Source: an uncultured Collinsella sp. (GTDB taxonomy: Bacteria > Actinomycetota > Coriobacteriia > Coriobacteriales > Coriobacteriaceae). From it: a stretch of DNA of 6,564 nt. Of this stretch, positions 1 to 5,255 are shown piece after piece (within the stretch, counting starts at the first letter, position 1; each line of letters starts with the position of its first letter). Location: NCBI GenBank assembly GCA_902494855.1, contig CABUVC010000093.1:1-6564 (forward strand), written 5' to 3'. Position numbers and translations under genes: made by a program. Below the pieces are notes generated by a model. That model worked only from the letters and a program-made list of their open reading frames with translations, was not told where the DNA came from and did not search any database.

Positions 1-8
1 CCTCGTAA

Positions 9-84
9 GCGGACATGGCTCAGTTGGTAGAGCACAACCTTGCCAAGGTTGGGGTCGCGGGTTCGAGCCCCGTTGTCCGCTCCA
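9..84 (+). tRNA. tRNA-Gly (anticodon GCC)
   Basis: A full cloverleaf folds. The 7-bp acceptor stem is 9-15 (gcggaca) with 74-80 (tgtccgc). The anticodon stem is 35-39 with 47-51, and the seven-base loop 40-46 carries GCC at 42-44. The T-loop region reads ggttcgagcccc. A discriminator T and an encoded CCA follow (81-84). GCC decodes GGC/GGU glycine codons. The gene starts 8 nt into the window and its promoter is not visible, so it is probably an internal member of a tRNA operon continuing upstream. It lies 3 nt from the next tRNA. Confidence 0.98.
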
Positions 85-87
85 TTT

Positions 88-162
88 GGGCGTTTAGCTC
101 AGGGGGAGAGCGCTTCCCTGACACAGAAGAGGTCAGAAGTTCAAATCTTCTAACGCCCACCA
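88..162 (+). tRNA. tRNA-Val (anticodon GAC)
   Basis: The acceptor stem is 88-94 (gggcgtt) with 152-158 (aacgccc). The D stem is 97-100 with 108-111. The anticodon loop 118-124 (ctgacac) has GAC at 120-122. The T stem is 135-139 with 147-151 around ttcaaat, and a discriminator A plus encoded CCA lies at 159-162. GAC reads GUC/GUU valine codons. One oddity is that the last anticodon-stem pair (tRNA positions 31:39, here C117 and A125) is a C-A mismatch where bacterial tRNA-Val(GAC) normally has C-G. The gene is probably cotranscribed with the tRNA-Gly just upstream. Confidence 0.97.
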
Positions 163-170
163 AATGTTCG

Positions 171-207
171 CAGCTCAGAGGCTATGTCCTCTGGGCTGTT
201 TTGTTTT
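171..207 (+). terminator. Rho-independent terminator of the tRNA operon
   Basis: An 11-bp stem forms between 171-181 (cagctcagagg) and 188-198 (cctctgggctg), with one G-U pair and a 6-nt loop. It is followed by ttttgtttt (199-207). It begins 8 nt after the CCA end of tRNA-Val, the expected place for an intrinsic terminator. Confidence 0.92.
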
Positions 208-501
208 GCTACCAAGCACGCCGTCAAATATGCCACCAAATATTGATCCAAGGTCCCCGTAGAGGTGCCGGCAGATTGCATACGTTCTGGCCGACCGTGA
301 CCGCAACATGTTGGTCAAGCATAATCTTTTGGATTCTTTTGGCGTGAGCGGCTTGGTTTTGGTAGGATTTGTCGGCGGCTTGACTAAGGGGGTTTTATAA
401 CTGCCATGCAGGTAGCCGTGTTGGTAACGTTTTACCGACTTGCCAAGAACCCCTCATAATTAATGCGTCTGCAAAATGACTAATTGCTTTGACCTGCTGA
501 A
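208..501. other. Intergenic region without a convincing gene
   Basis: This AT-richer stretch lies between the tRNA terminator and the nrdD promoter. The only open frame with any character is a 30-codon one at 308-400 (+), starting MLVKHNLLDSFGV and ending in a glycine/valine-rich hydrophobic tail. It has no ribosome binding site, its frame is closed by a stop upstream, and I do not recognise it. It could be a decayed gene end or chance. A possible three-way-junction RNA fold at 388-454 is listed separately. Confidence 0.5.
388..454 (+). ncRNA. Possible structured RNA (three-way junction), unassigned
   Basis: Three helices can form together by eye. P1 is 388-396 with 446-454 (9 pairs, two of them G-U). 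P2 is 401-404 with 408-411, closing a three-base loop. P3 is 420-427 with 432-439 (8 pairs, one G-U) around a four-base loop. No T-run follows, so it is not an ordinary terminator. It matches no RNA family I know, and no promoter for it is evident. The same helices could form on the opposite strand, so the strand is uncertain. It may be chance folding. Confidence 0.2.
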
Positions 502-517
502 ACACTATATGTTGTGT
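502..517. promoter_or_regulatory. NrdR box 1
   Basis: The 16-bp near-palindrome acactatatgttgtgt matches the NrdR consensus (acaCwAtATaTwGtgt) at almost every position. NrdR is the ATP/dATP-sensing repressor of ribonucleotide reductase genes. The box lies 256 bp before the nrdD start codon and directly abuts the predicted -35 element. It pairs with a second box 32 bp downstream. Confidence 0.85.
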
Positions 518-547
518 TTGACCTAAAAAAAGAATACAGGATATAGA
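518..547 (+). promoter_or_regulatory. Predicted nrdD promoter
   Basis: A -35 hexamer TTGACC (518-523) and a -10 TATAGA (542-547) are separated by 18 bp, giving a start near 553-555 and a leader of about 220 nt. The promoter is bracketed by NrdR box 1 immediately upstream of the -35 and box 2 over the -10, so repression by promoter occlusion is likely. The octamer tttgacct occurs twice, at 488-495 and 517-524, flanking box 1. The upstream copy has no fitting -10. Confidence 0.6.
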
Positions 548-549
548 TG
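534..549. promoter_or_regulatory. NrdR box 2 (weaker)
   Basis: The 16-mer atacaggatatagatg matches about 10 of 16 consensus positions, including the key C at position 4 and G at position 13. Its start is exactly 32 bp (three helical turns) from box 1, the classical spacing of paired NrdR sites. It covers the predicted -10 element, as expected for a repressor site. The match alone is weak; the phasing is what supports it. Confidence 0.65.
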
Positions 550-554
550 CCTCT

Positions 555-773
555 TTGTCGTATGATAGATGGCGGACAGAGAACGAGAACCTTATTCGCC
601 CCATTTGGATAGATCTTTGAGCCCCTTGATTGGCTGCGAGGATTGTCCGCATGAGGGACTATGGTTATCGAGAACACAGATTGCGCGACGGCGCCGCAAG
701 ACAGGGGCACGCCCTGCCGGGCATCGTTTGGCTCTGAAGCGCAATGAGACTACGACGCGAAAGAGGCAAGAGG
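555..773 (+). promoter_or_regulatory. Long nrdD 5' leader with potential secondary structure
   Basis: About 220 nt lie between the predicted transcription start and the nrdD ATG, with no credible gene. Visible foldings are a 7-bp helix 572-578 (gcggaca) with 644-650 (tgtccgc), a hairpin 681-685 with 695-699, and a hairpin 702-706 with 712-716 (caggg/ccctg). I recognise no known riboswitch core; in particular no B12 box is evident. An in-frame upstream ATG at 744 exists but lacks a good binding site, so I treat the region as untranslated. Confidence 0.4.
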
Positions 774-2996
774 ATGAAGATCATCAAGCGCAGCGGCACC
801 GAGGTTGTCTTTGACATCGATAAGATCGTCAATGCCATCCGTGCCGCAAACTTGGAGGTCGAGGAGAGCTCTCGTCTTACCGACCGCCAGGTGGTTTACG
901 CGGCACAAAACGTCGCCGAGGCATGCGAGAACGCGGGCCACACTGTTTCGGTCGAGGAGATTCAGGATTTGGTCGAGGACGAGATCATGCGTCTCGACTG
1001 CTACGAGGTTGCCCGCCACTACATCATCTATCGCTATGTTCAGAGCCTGAAGCGCCAGAAGAACACGACCGATGACAAGATCCTGTCGCTGATCGAGTGC
1101 AACAACGAAGAGGTCAAGCAGGAGAACTCCAACAAGAACCCGACCGTCAATTCCGTTCAGCGTGACTACATGGCCGGCGAGATCTCCAAGGACCTGACTC
1201 AGCGTGTGCTGCTGCCCCAAGAGATCGTGGATGCCCATAATGAGGGCCTGATCCATTTCCACGATTCGGATTACTTTGCCCAGCACATGCACAACTGCGA
1301 TCTGGTGAACCTGGAGGACATGCTCCAGAACGGCACTGTTATCTCGGGTACGCTGATTGAGAAGCCGCACAGCTTCTCGACCGCCTGCAACATCGCGACG
1401 CAGATCATCGCCCAGGTTGCTTCCTCCCAGTACGGTGGCCAGTCGATTTCGCTGACCCATCTTGCCCCGTTCGTCGAGGTGAGCCGTCAAAAGATTCGCG
1501 GCGAGGTCGCCCGCGAGCTCGAGGAGCTCGGCGTTTCCGCATCTCCCGAAAAGGTCCGCGAGGTTGTTGAGGACCGCCTGCGTGACGAGATCCGTCGCGG
1601 CGTTCAGACGATTCAGTATCAGGTCGTGACCCTTATGACCACGAATGGCCAGGCGCCGTTCGTGACGGTCTTTATGTATCTCAATGAGGCCCGTACGCCC
1701 CAGGAGAAGCACGACCTTGCCATGATTGTGGAGGAGACGCTTCGTCAGCGCTATGAGGGCGTTAAGAACGAAGCCGGCGTGTGGATCACCCCGGCGTTCC
1801 CCAAGCTCATCTACGTGCTCGAGGACGATAACGTTCACGAGGATTCCCCGTACTTCTACCTGACCCAGCTGGCTGCCAAGTGCACTGCCAAGCGTATGGT
1901 GCCCGATTACATCTCCGAGAAGAAGATGCGCGAGCTCAAGCTGTCTAAGGGCGAGACCGCCGGCAACGGCGATTGCTATACCTGCATGGGTTGCCGCAGC
2001 TTCCTGACGCCCGACCGCTCCGGTAACGGATTTAACAACGTGGCCAACGCGCTGAACTATGACCCGAACAAGCCCAAGTACTACGGTCGCTTTAACCAGG
2101 GCGTTGTGACCATCAACCTGCCCGATGTCGCGCTGAGCTCGCATCAGGACATGGATAAGTTCTGGAAGATCTTCGACGAGCGCCTTGAGCTGTGCCACCG
2201 CGCCCTGCTGTGCCGTCATGAGCGTCTGATGGGTACGCTTTCGGATGCCGCACCGATTCTTTGGCAGTACGGTGCCCTCGCCCGCCTGAAGAAGGGCGAG
2301 ACGATCGACAAGCTGCTCGTGGGCGGTTACTCCACCATTAGTCTGGGTTATGCCGGCCTGTATGAGTGCGTCAAGTACATGACGGGCCACAGCCACACCG
2401 AGAAGGAGGGCACGCCCTTTGCCATGGCTGTCATGCAGCGCATGAACGACAAGTGCGCGGAGTGGAAGGCCGAAAGCGATATTGACTTCTCGCTGTACGG
2501 TACCCCGCTTGAGTCGACGACCTACAAGTTCGCCAAGTGCCTGCAGCGTCGTTTTGGCATCATCCCGGGCGTGACGGACAAGGGCTACATCACCAACAGC
2601 TATCACGTCCATGTGTCTGAGGAGATTGATGCTTTCGATAAGCTCAAGTTCGAGGGCATGTTTCAGCAGCTTTCGCCGGGCGGTGCTATCTCCTACGTTG
2701 AGGTTCCCAACATGCAGGACAACCTCAAGGCTGTCATTCGCGTGATGCAGTACATCTACGACAACATCATGTACGCCGAGCTCAACACCAAGAGCGATTA
2801 TTGCCAGGTGTGCGGTTACGACGGCGAGATCAAGATTGTCGAGGATGACGGCAAGCTGGTGTGGGAGTGCCCCAACTGCGGCAACCGCGATCAGGAGAAG
2901 ATGAACGTCGCCCGTCGTACGTGCGGCTACATCGGTACTCAATTCTGGAACCAGGGCCGAACCGAGGAGATCCGCGACCGCGTGCTGCATCTCTAA
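774..2996 (+). CDS. nrdD: Anaerobic (class III) ribonucleoside-triphosphate reductase, NrdD
   Basis: This cytosolic glycyl-radical enzyme reduces ribonucleoside triphosphates to dNTPs without oxygen. The 740-residue product has an N-terminal ATP-cone (about residues 3-90, starting KIIKRSGTEVVFDIDKIVNAI) for ATP/dATP control. The catalytic barrel carries C175 (in HNCDL) and C407 (in MGCRSFL), the likely active-site pair with C407 as thiyl-radical cysteine. A zinc ribbon follows (C677, C680, C699, C702), and the glycyl-radical motif RTCGY has G718. M405 next to C407 and the motif GRFNQGVVTINLP (N441) resemble formate-using enzymes such as those of E. coli and T4; that subtype call is an inference. 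The start at ATG 774 is chosen because AAGAGG (761-766) sits 7 nt upstream and the ATP-cone begins at once. An in-frame ATG at 744 adds only ten charged residues. Expression is probably controlled by NrdR through the paired boxes upstream. Confidence 0.98.
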   Translation: MKIIKRSGTEVVFDIDKIVNAIRAANLEVEESSRLTDRQVVYAAQNVAEACENAGHTVSVEEIQDLVEDEIMRLDCYEVARHYIIYRYVQSLKRQKNTTDDKILSLIECNNEEVKQENSNKNPTVNSVQRDYMAGEISKDLTQRVLLPQEIVDAHNEGLIHFHDSDYFAQHMHNCDLVNLEDMLQNGTVISGTLIEKPHSFSTACNIATQIIAQVASSQYGGQSISLTHLAPFVEVSRQKIRGEVARELEELGVSASPEKVREVVEDRLRDEIRRGVQTIQYQVVTLMTTNGQAPFVTVFMYLNEARTPQEKHDLAMIVEETLRQRYEGVKNEAGVWITPAFPKLIYVLEDDNVHEDSPYFYLTQLAAKCTAKRMVPDYISEKKMRELKLSKGETAGNGDCYTCMGCRSFLTPDRSGNGFNNVANALNYDPNKPKYYGRFNQGVVTINLPDVALSSHQDMDKFWKIFDERLELCHRALLCRHERLMGTLSDAAPILWQYGALARLKKGETIDKLLVGGYSTISLGYAGLYECVKYMTGHSHTEKEGTPFAMAVMQRMNDKCAEWKAESDIDFSLYGTPLESTTYKFAKCLQRRFGIIPGVTDKGYITNSYHVHVSEEIDAFDKLKFEGMFQQLSPGGAISYVEVPNMQDNLKAVIRVMQYIYDNIMYAELNTKSDYCQVCGYDGEIKIVEDDGKLVWECPNCGNRDQEKMNVARRTCGYIGTQFWNQGRTEEIRDRVLHL

Positions 2997-3190
2997 TACC
3001 GCTCCGGGGCTGAACCGAGAGGGCCGCTTGGGCATTTGCTCGCTATTTCGGACAGTCCTGCGCAAGACGAAGGCCACATTAAGTGGCCTTCTTTGCGTGC
3101 GGAACTCATATCGAGCAAATGCCCAAGCGGCCCTCTCGGTTCAGCCAAGTTGACGTAGCTGAGATGCAGCGCGCGGCCTGCTCGCTCCTC
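2964..3190. repeat. Large imperfect palindrome covering the nrdD 3' end and terminator
   Basis: The segments 3008-3042 and 3112-3146 are exact reverse complements over 35 bp (outer end ggctgaaccgag, inner end catttgctcg). Similarity continues outward without gaps. Positions 2964-3007, which include the last nrdD codons, match the reverse complement of 3147-3190 at roughly two thirds of positions, including an identical gctgcatctc block and gaggag. Inward, both sides converge on the terminator hairpin 3069-3091. The right half (3112-3190) therefore looks like an inverted, decayed copy of the nrdD 3' end and its downstream sequence. An open frame at 3083-3310 is a by-product of this repeat and not a gene. 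Confidence 0.85.
3061..3097 (+). terminator. Terminator-like hairpin after nrdD
   Basis: A 9-bp stem gaaggccac/gtggccttc (3069-3077 with 3083-3091) closes a five-base loop. It can be extended through a small internal loop by 3061-3065 with 3093-3097 (cgcaa/ttgcg). The T-tract after it (cttcttt) is short, so termination may be partial. The symmetric stem may serve either strand. It forms the centre of the larger palindrome. Confidence 0.65.
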
Positions 3191-3308
3191 GAAGTTCTTA
3201 GCGGAAATAATTCGAGCTGCAGCTGCGATTTACTTGCGATAGCGGTTGAGCTGCAACAAAGTTTTTATTGGACCTCGAACCCTATACTCGATGTTCGCTT
3301 CGTTCATT
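3147..3308. other. Spacer between the palindrome and the nrdG-proximal element
   Basis: No gene is visible. The first 44 bp belong to the degenerate inverted copy of the nrdD 3' end. A stem gcagct/agctgc with a long loop ends at 3254 and is followed by a T-run at 3262-3266; it would be a weak terminator at best. TATACT at 3283-3288 is a good -10 sequence and could start an nrdG transcript near 3295, but no convincing -35 lies 16-18 bp upstream. Confidence 0.4.
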
Positions 3309-3422
3309 GAGTTACCCTTTGCATGAGGCCGGGACATATCGTCCCGCCCGCAGTTTCGCAGGCCGAAGGCCGAGAATGTTTGAGGACGGGATGATATGTC
3401 CCGACCTCCCGGGAGAGTTACC
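3309..3422. repeat. Hairpin element flanked by an 8-bp direct repeat (MITE/REP-like candidate)
   Basis: Arms of 21 bp at 3326-3346 and 3387-3407 are inverted repeats differing at two positions (core gggacatatc/gatatgtccc). A small hairpin ggcc-gaa-ggcc lies between them (3361-3371). The octamer gagttacc occurs at 3309-3316 and again at 3415-3422, immediately outside the structure, like a target-site duplication. The element would be about 98 bp with no coding capacity. The arms stop 9 and 7 bp short of the direct repeats, so the exact ends are uncertain. Its right edge supplies the GGGAG that serves as the nrdG ribosome binding site. Confidence 0.5.
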
Positions 3423-3423
3423 T

Positions 3424-4005
3424 ATGAACTACGCGAACATTAAGTATTTCGACATTGCTGATGGGGAAGGCGTTCGTACTTCTCTGTTTGTGAGCGGGTG
3501 CCGTCGTGGGTGCAAGAACTGCTTTAACTCTGTCGCGTGGGACTTTGCTGCGGGCGAGCCGTTCGATCGTGCCGTCGAGGACAAGATTATCGAGAGCCTC
3601 GATCATCCCTTTATTGACGGCCTGACGATTCTGGGCGGCGAACCTATGGAGCCCGAGAATCAGGCGGGACTCGTTGAGTTTGTCGAGCGCGTTCGTGCCG
3701 CTTATCCTGCGGGGTCAGGAAAGACCATTTGGTGTTTTACCGGCGACGTGCTCGAGGAGCTTATGCCGGGTGGTCGTCACCATACTGAGGTGACGGACCG
3801 TATCCTTGCCTGCCTCGATATGTTGGTGGATGGCCCGTTTGTTCAGGATCTGTACGATATCTCATTGCGCTTTAGGGGCTCGAGTAACCAGCGTGTAATC
3901 GATATGAACGCTACGCGCGACCGTGCTGAGCGCGAGGGCGTTGTGCTTTGTGATGCGGTTGAACTTTGGCGTGATGATCCGGTCTATTCGACCCATACTA
4001 TGTAG
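3424..4005 (+). CDS. nrdG: Anaerobic ribonucleotide reductase activating protein, NrdG
   Basis: This radical-SAM enzyme uses a [4Fe-4S] cluster and S-adenosylmethionine to generate the glycyl radical on NrdD. The 193-residue product has the cluster motif C26-x3-C30-x2-C33 (CRRGCKNC), the same positions as in E. coli NrdG. It also has the SAM-binding GGE motif (G71-G72-E73) and an N-terminal NYANIKYFDIADGEGVRTSLFVSGC typical of the family. It is about 40 residues longer than E. coli NrdG, with the extra length in the C-terminal half. The start at ATG 3424 has GGGAG (3411-3415) 8 nt upstream; the frame stays open further back but encodes only repeat-derived residues. nrdG normally follows nrdD directly; here 427 bp of repeats separate them, so nrdG may rely on readthrough or on its own promoter (possible -10 at 3283-3288). 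Confidence 0.97.
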   Translation: MNYANIKYFDIADGEGVRTSLFVSGCRRGCKNCFNSVAWDFAAGEPFDRAVEDKIIESLDHPFIDGLTILGGEPMEPENQAGLVEFVERVRAAYPAGSGKTIWCFTGDVLEELMPGGRHHTEVTDRILACLDMLVDGPFVQDLYDISLRFRGSSNQRVIDMNATRDRAEREGVVLCDAVELWRDDPVYSTHTM

Positions 4006-4006
4006 C

Positions 4007-4037
4007 TTGTGGTCGATGCCGAAGAGCGTGGTACCAT
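4007..4037 (+). promoter_or_regulatory. Weak candidate promoter for folE
   Basis: TTGTGG (4007-4012) and TACCAT (4032-4037) are separated by 19 bp and lie in the 66-bp gap between nrdG and folE. Both hexamers are imperfect and the spacing is long. With no terminator after nrdG, folE may simply be cotranscribed with it. Confidence 0.25.
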
Positions 4038-4071
4038 AGCGCGAACGCAAAATCGGAAAAGTGAGGCCCAG

Positions 4072-4629
4072 ATGGTCGATCAGGAAAAAGTCGAGGCCGC
4101 CATTAAGCTGTTGCTTGAGGGCATAGGCGAGGACCCAACTCGTGAGGGCCTGCTGGAGACCCCGGCGCGCGTTGCCCGTATGTATGGTGAGATCGCCGGC
4201 GGTATGGACCAGAGTGCCGAAGAGCACCTGTCCAAAACCTTTGCCGTCGCCTCGAACGACTTGGTTATCGAGCGCGACATCACGTTTTACTCGCTGTGCG
4301 AGCATCATCTGCTGCCGTTTTATGGCAAGGCTGCGATCGGCTATATCCCTAACGGTCGCGTGGCGGGTCTGTCTAAGCTCGCTCGCACGGTTGAAGTCTA
4401 TGCCCGTCGTCTGCAGCTGCAGGAGCAGCTGTGTGCGCAGGTTGCCGACGCTCTCATGGATTATCTCGCTCCCCAGGGAGCGATTGTGCTCATGGAGGCT
4501 GAGCATATGTGCATGACCATGCGCGGCGTGCAAAAGCCCGGCACCAAGACCGTGACGCTCGCTCGCCGCGGCGTCTTTGAGACCGATCCCGCGCTCGAGG
4601 AGCGGTTCTTTAGGATGCTGGGCCGATAG
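4072..4629 (+). CDS. folE: GTP cyclohydrolase I, FolE
   Basis: This enzyme converts GTP to 7,8-dihydroneopterin triphosphate and formate, the first step of tetrahydrofolate synthesis, as a cytosolic homodecamer. The 185-residue product is a normal type IA enzyme. The helix EGIGEDPTREGLLETPARVARMY is near residues 16-38. The zinc ligands are C76 and H79 (in SLCEHH) and C147 (in EHMCMTMRG). The second family signature RRLQLQEQL lies near 112-120. ATG 4072 is chosen because GTGAGG (4061-4066) is 5 nt upstream and the family homology begins there; an in-frame GTG at 4009 would add 21 unrelated residues. It is followed after one base by the HD-domain gene, which implies translational coupling. The zinc-independent FolE2 form is excluded by the CEHH motif. 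Confidence 0.98.
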   Translation: MVDQEKVEAAIKLLLEGIGEDPTREGLLETPARVARMYGEIAGGMDQSAEEHLSKTFAVASNDLVIERDITFYSLCEHHLLPFYGKAAIGYIPNGRVAGLSKLARTVEVYARRLQLQEQLCAQVADALMDYLAPQGAIVLMEAEHMCMTMRGVQKPGTKTVTLARRGVFETDPALEERFFRMLGR

Positions 4630-4630
4630 C

Positions 4631-5212
4631 ATGAGGGTCGTCAACGACTTTACATCGAAGACCGATGAGGGGACGTCGCGTCGCGGCTTCATGGCTTCGG
4701 GCCTGGCCCCCTTTGGTGCCATGCCTCGCATTGATTACATTTGTGCCAACGGGCTGTTTCGGCGGCACCTGGGCAACATTGCGCAGTTGGAATCGGGGCG
4801 CATCTTCTGCCGCCACGGTATTGACCATCTGCTCGATGTCGCTCGCATTATGTGGATCAAGAATCTCGAGGAGCAGCTCGAATTTGACCGCGAGGTCATC
4901 TACGCCACGGCACTTCTTCACGATATCGGCAAAGATGAACAGTATGAATCGGGTATATCCCATGATGTTGCAAGCGAGCGCGTCGCTGATGCAATTCTCG
5001 GCGGCATGCCCGATGACGTGGCGTTTGAGCCGGCCGATGCCGCAGCCATTAAGACGGCCATTCTGGGCCATCGAAAGCTGCGCGTGAACAGCCAACCGCT
5101 TGAGCGTCTGCTCTATGCGGCCGACAAGGCCTCGCGCGCCTGCTTCGCATGCCCCGCGCGCAATGCTTGCAACTGGAGCGATGATAAAAAGAACCTGTCG
5201 ATTCGCGTGTAG
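4631..5212 (+). CDS. HD-domain phosphohydrolase of the folate cluster
   Basis: This is a predicted metal-dependent phosphohydrolase of the HD superfamily. In the 193-residue product the metal-binding residues are H66 (in CRHGIDH), H97-D98 (in LLHDIGK), H111, H147 (in GHR) and D165 (in YAADKASR). The C-terminus carries C171-x2-C174-x5-C180 followed by NWSDDKKN, which looks like a metal or Fe-S site. From memory, similar HD proteins with this cysteine tail occur in clostridial folate operons. It lies between folE and folB and could dephosphorylate dihydroneopterin triphosphate or monophosphate, but this is inference from position only. ATG 4631, one base after the folE stop, fits coupled translation, though no clear ribosome binding site is present. 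Family-like sequence begins at ATG 4721 (MPRIDYICANG), so the first 30 residues are uncertain. Confidence 0.85.
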   Translation: MRVVNDFTSKTDEGTSRRGFMASGLAPFGAMPRIDYICANGLFRRHLGNIAQLESGRIFCRHGIDHLLDVARIMWIKNLEEQLEFDREVIYATALLHDIGKDEQYESGISHDVASERVADAILGGMPDDVAFEPADAAAIKTAILGHRKLRVNSQPLERLLYAADKASRACFACPARNACNWSDDKKNLSIRV

Positions 5213-5255
5213 TTAGTTTGCGCGGTCGGGGTTCTAAACGAAGGAGACGATCGCG

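Noticed and set aside
157..241. Direct repeat ccaccaaat at the end of tRNA-Val (157-165) and at 233-241, like an attachment site duplication
   Set aside because: It is only 9 bp long with poor matches on both sides, and no integrase or mobile genes are present nearby.
701..730. caggggcacgccctgccgg as a possible B12-box of a cobalamin riboswitch
   Set aside because: It is a simple hairpin. The conserved B12-box core and the remaining helices are missing, and class III RNR does not use cobalamin.
569..814. An 81-codon frame in the nrdD leader overlapping the nrdD start
   Set aside because: It has no ribosome binding site, overlaps nrdD by 41 bp in another frame and is rich in arginine, as expected for a chance frame.
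750..3077. A 775-codon open frame on the - strand opposite nrdD
   Set aside because: It is the antisense shadow of nrdD, caused by GC-rich codon bias. NrdD on the + strand has all family motifs, and the antisense product resembles no protein family.
3083..3310. A 75-codon + strand frame containing EQMPKRPSRFS, similar to the antisense product opposite nrdD
   Set aside because: The similarity comes from the inverted repeat itself. There is no ribosome binding site, and the frame starts inside the terminator hairpin.
4577..4630. Upstream ATG at 4577 extending the HD protein into folE
   Set aside because: It would overlap folE by 53 bp in another frame and encodes residues that merely shadow the FolE C-terminus. 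ATG 4631 fits a coupled start better.
4679..4732. SRRGFM near the N-terminus of the HD protein, resembling a twin-arginine signal
   Set aside because: The hydrophobic stretch after it is short and interrupted, there is no cleavage site, and the residues lie in a segment that may not be translated. Export of a folate-cluster enzyme is unlikely.
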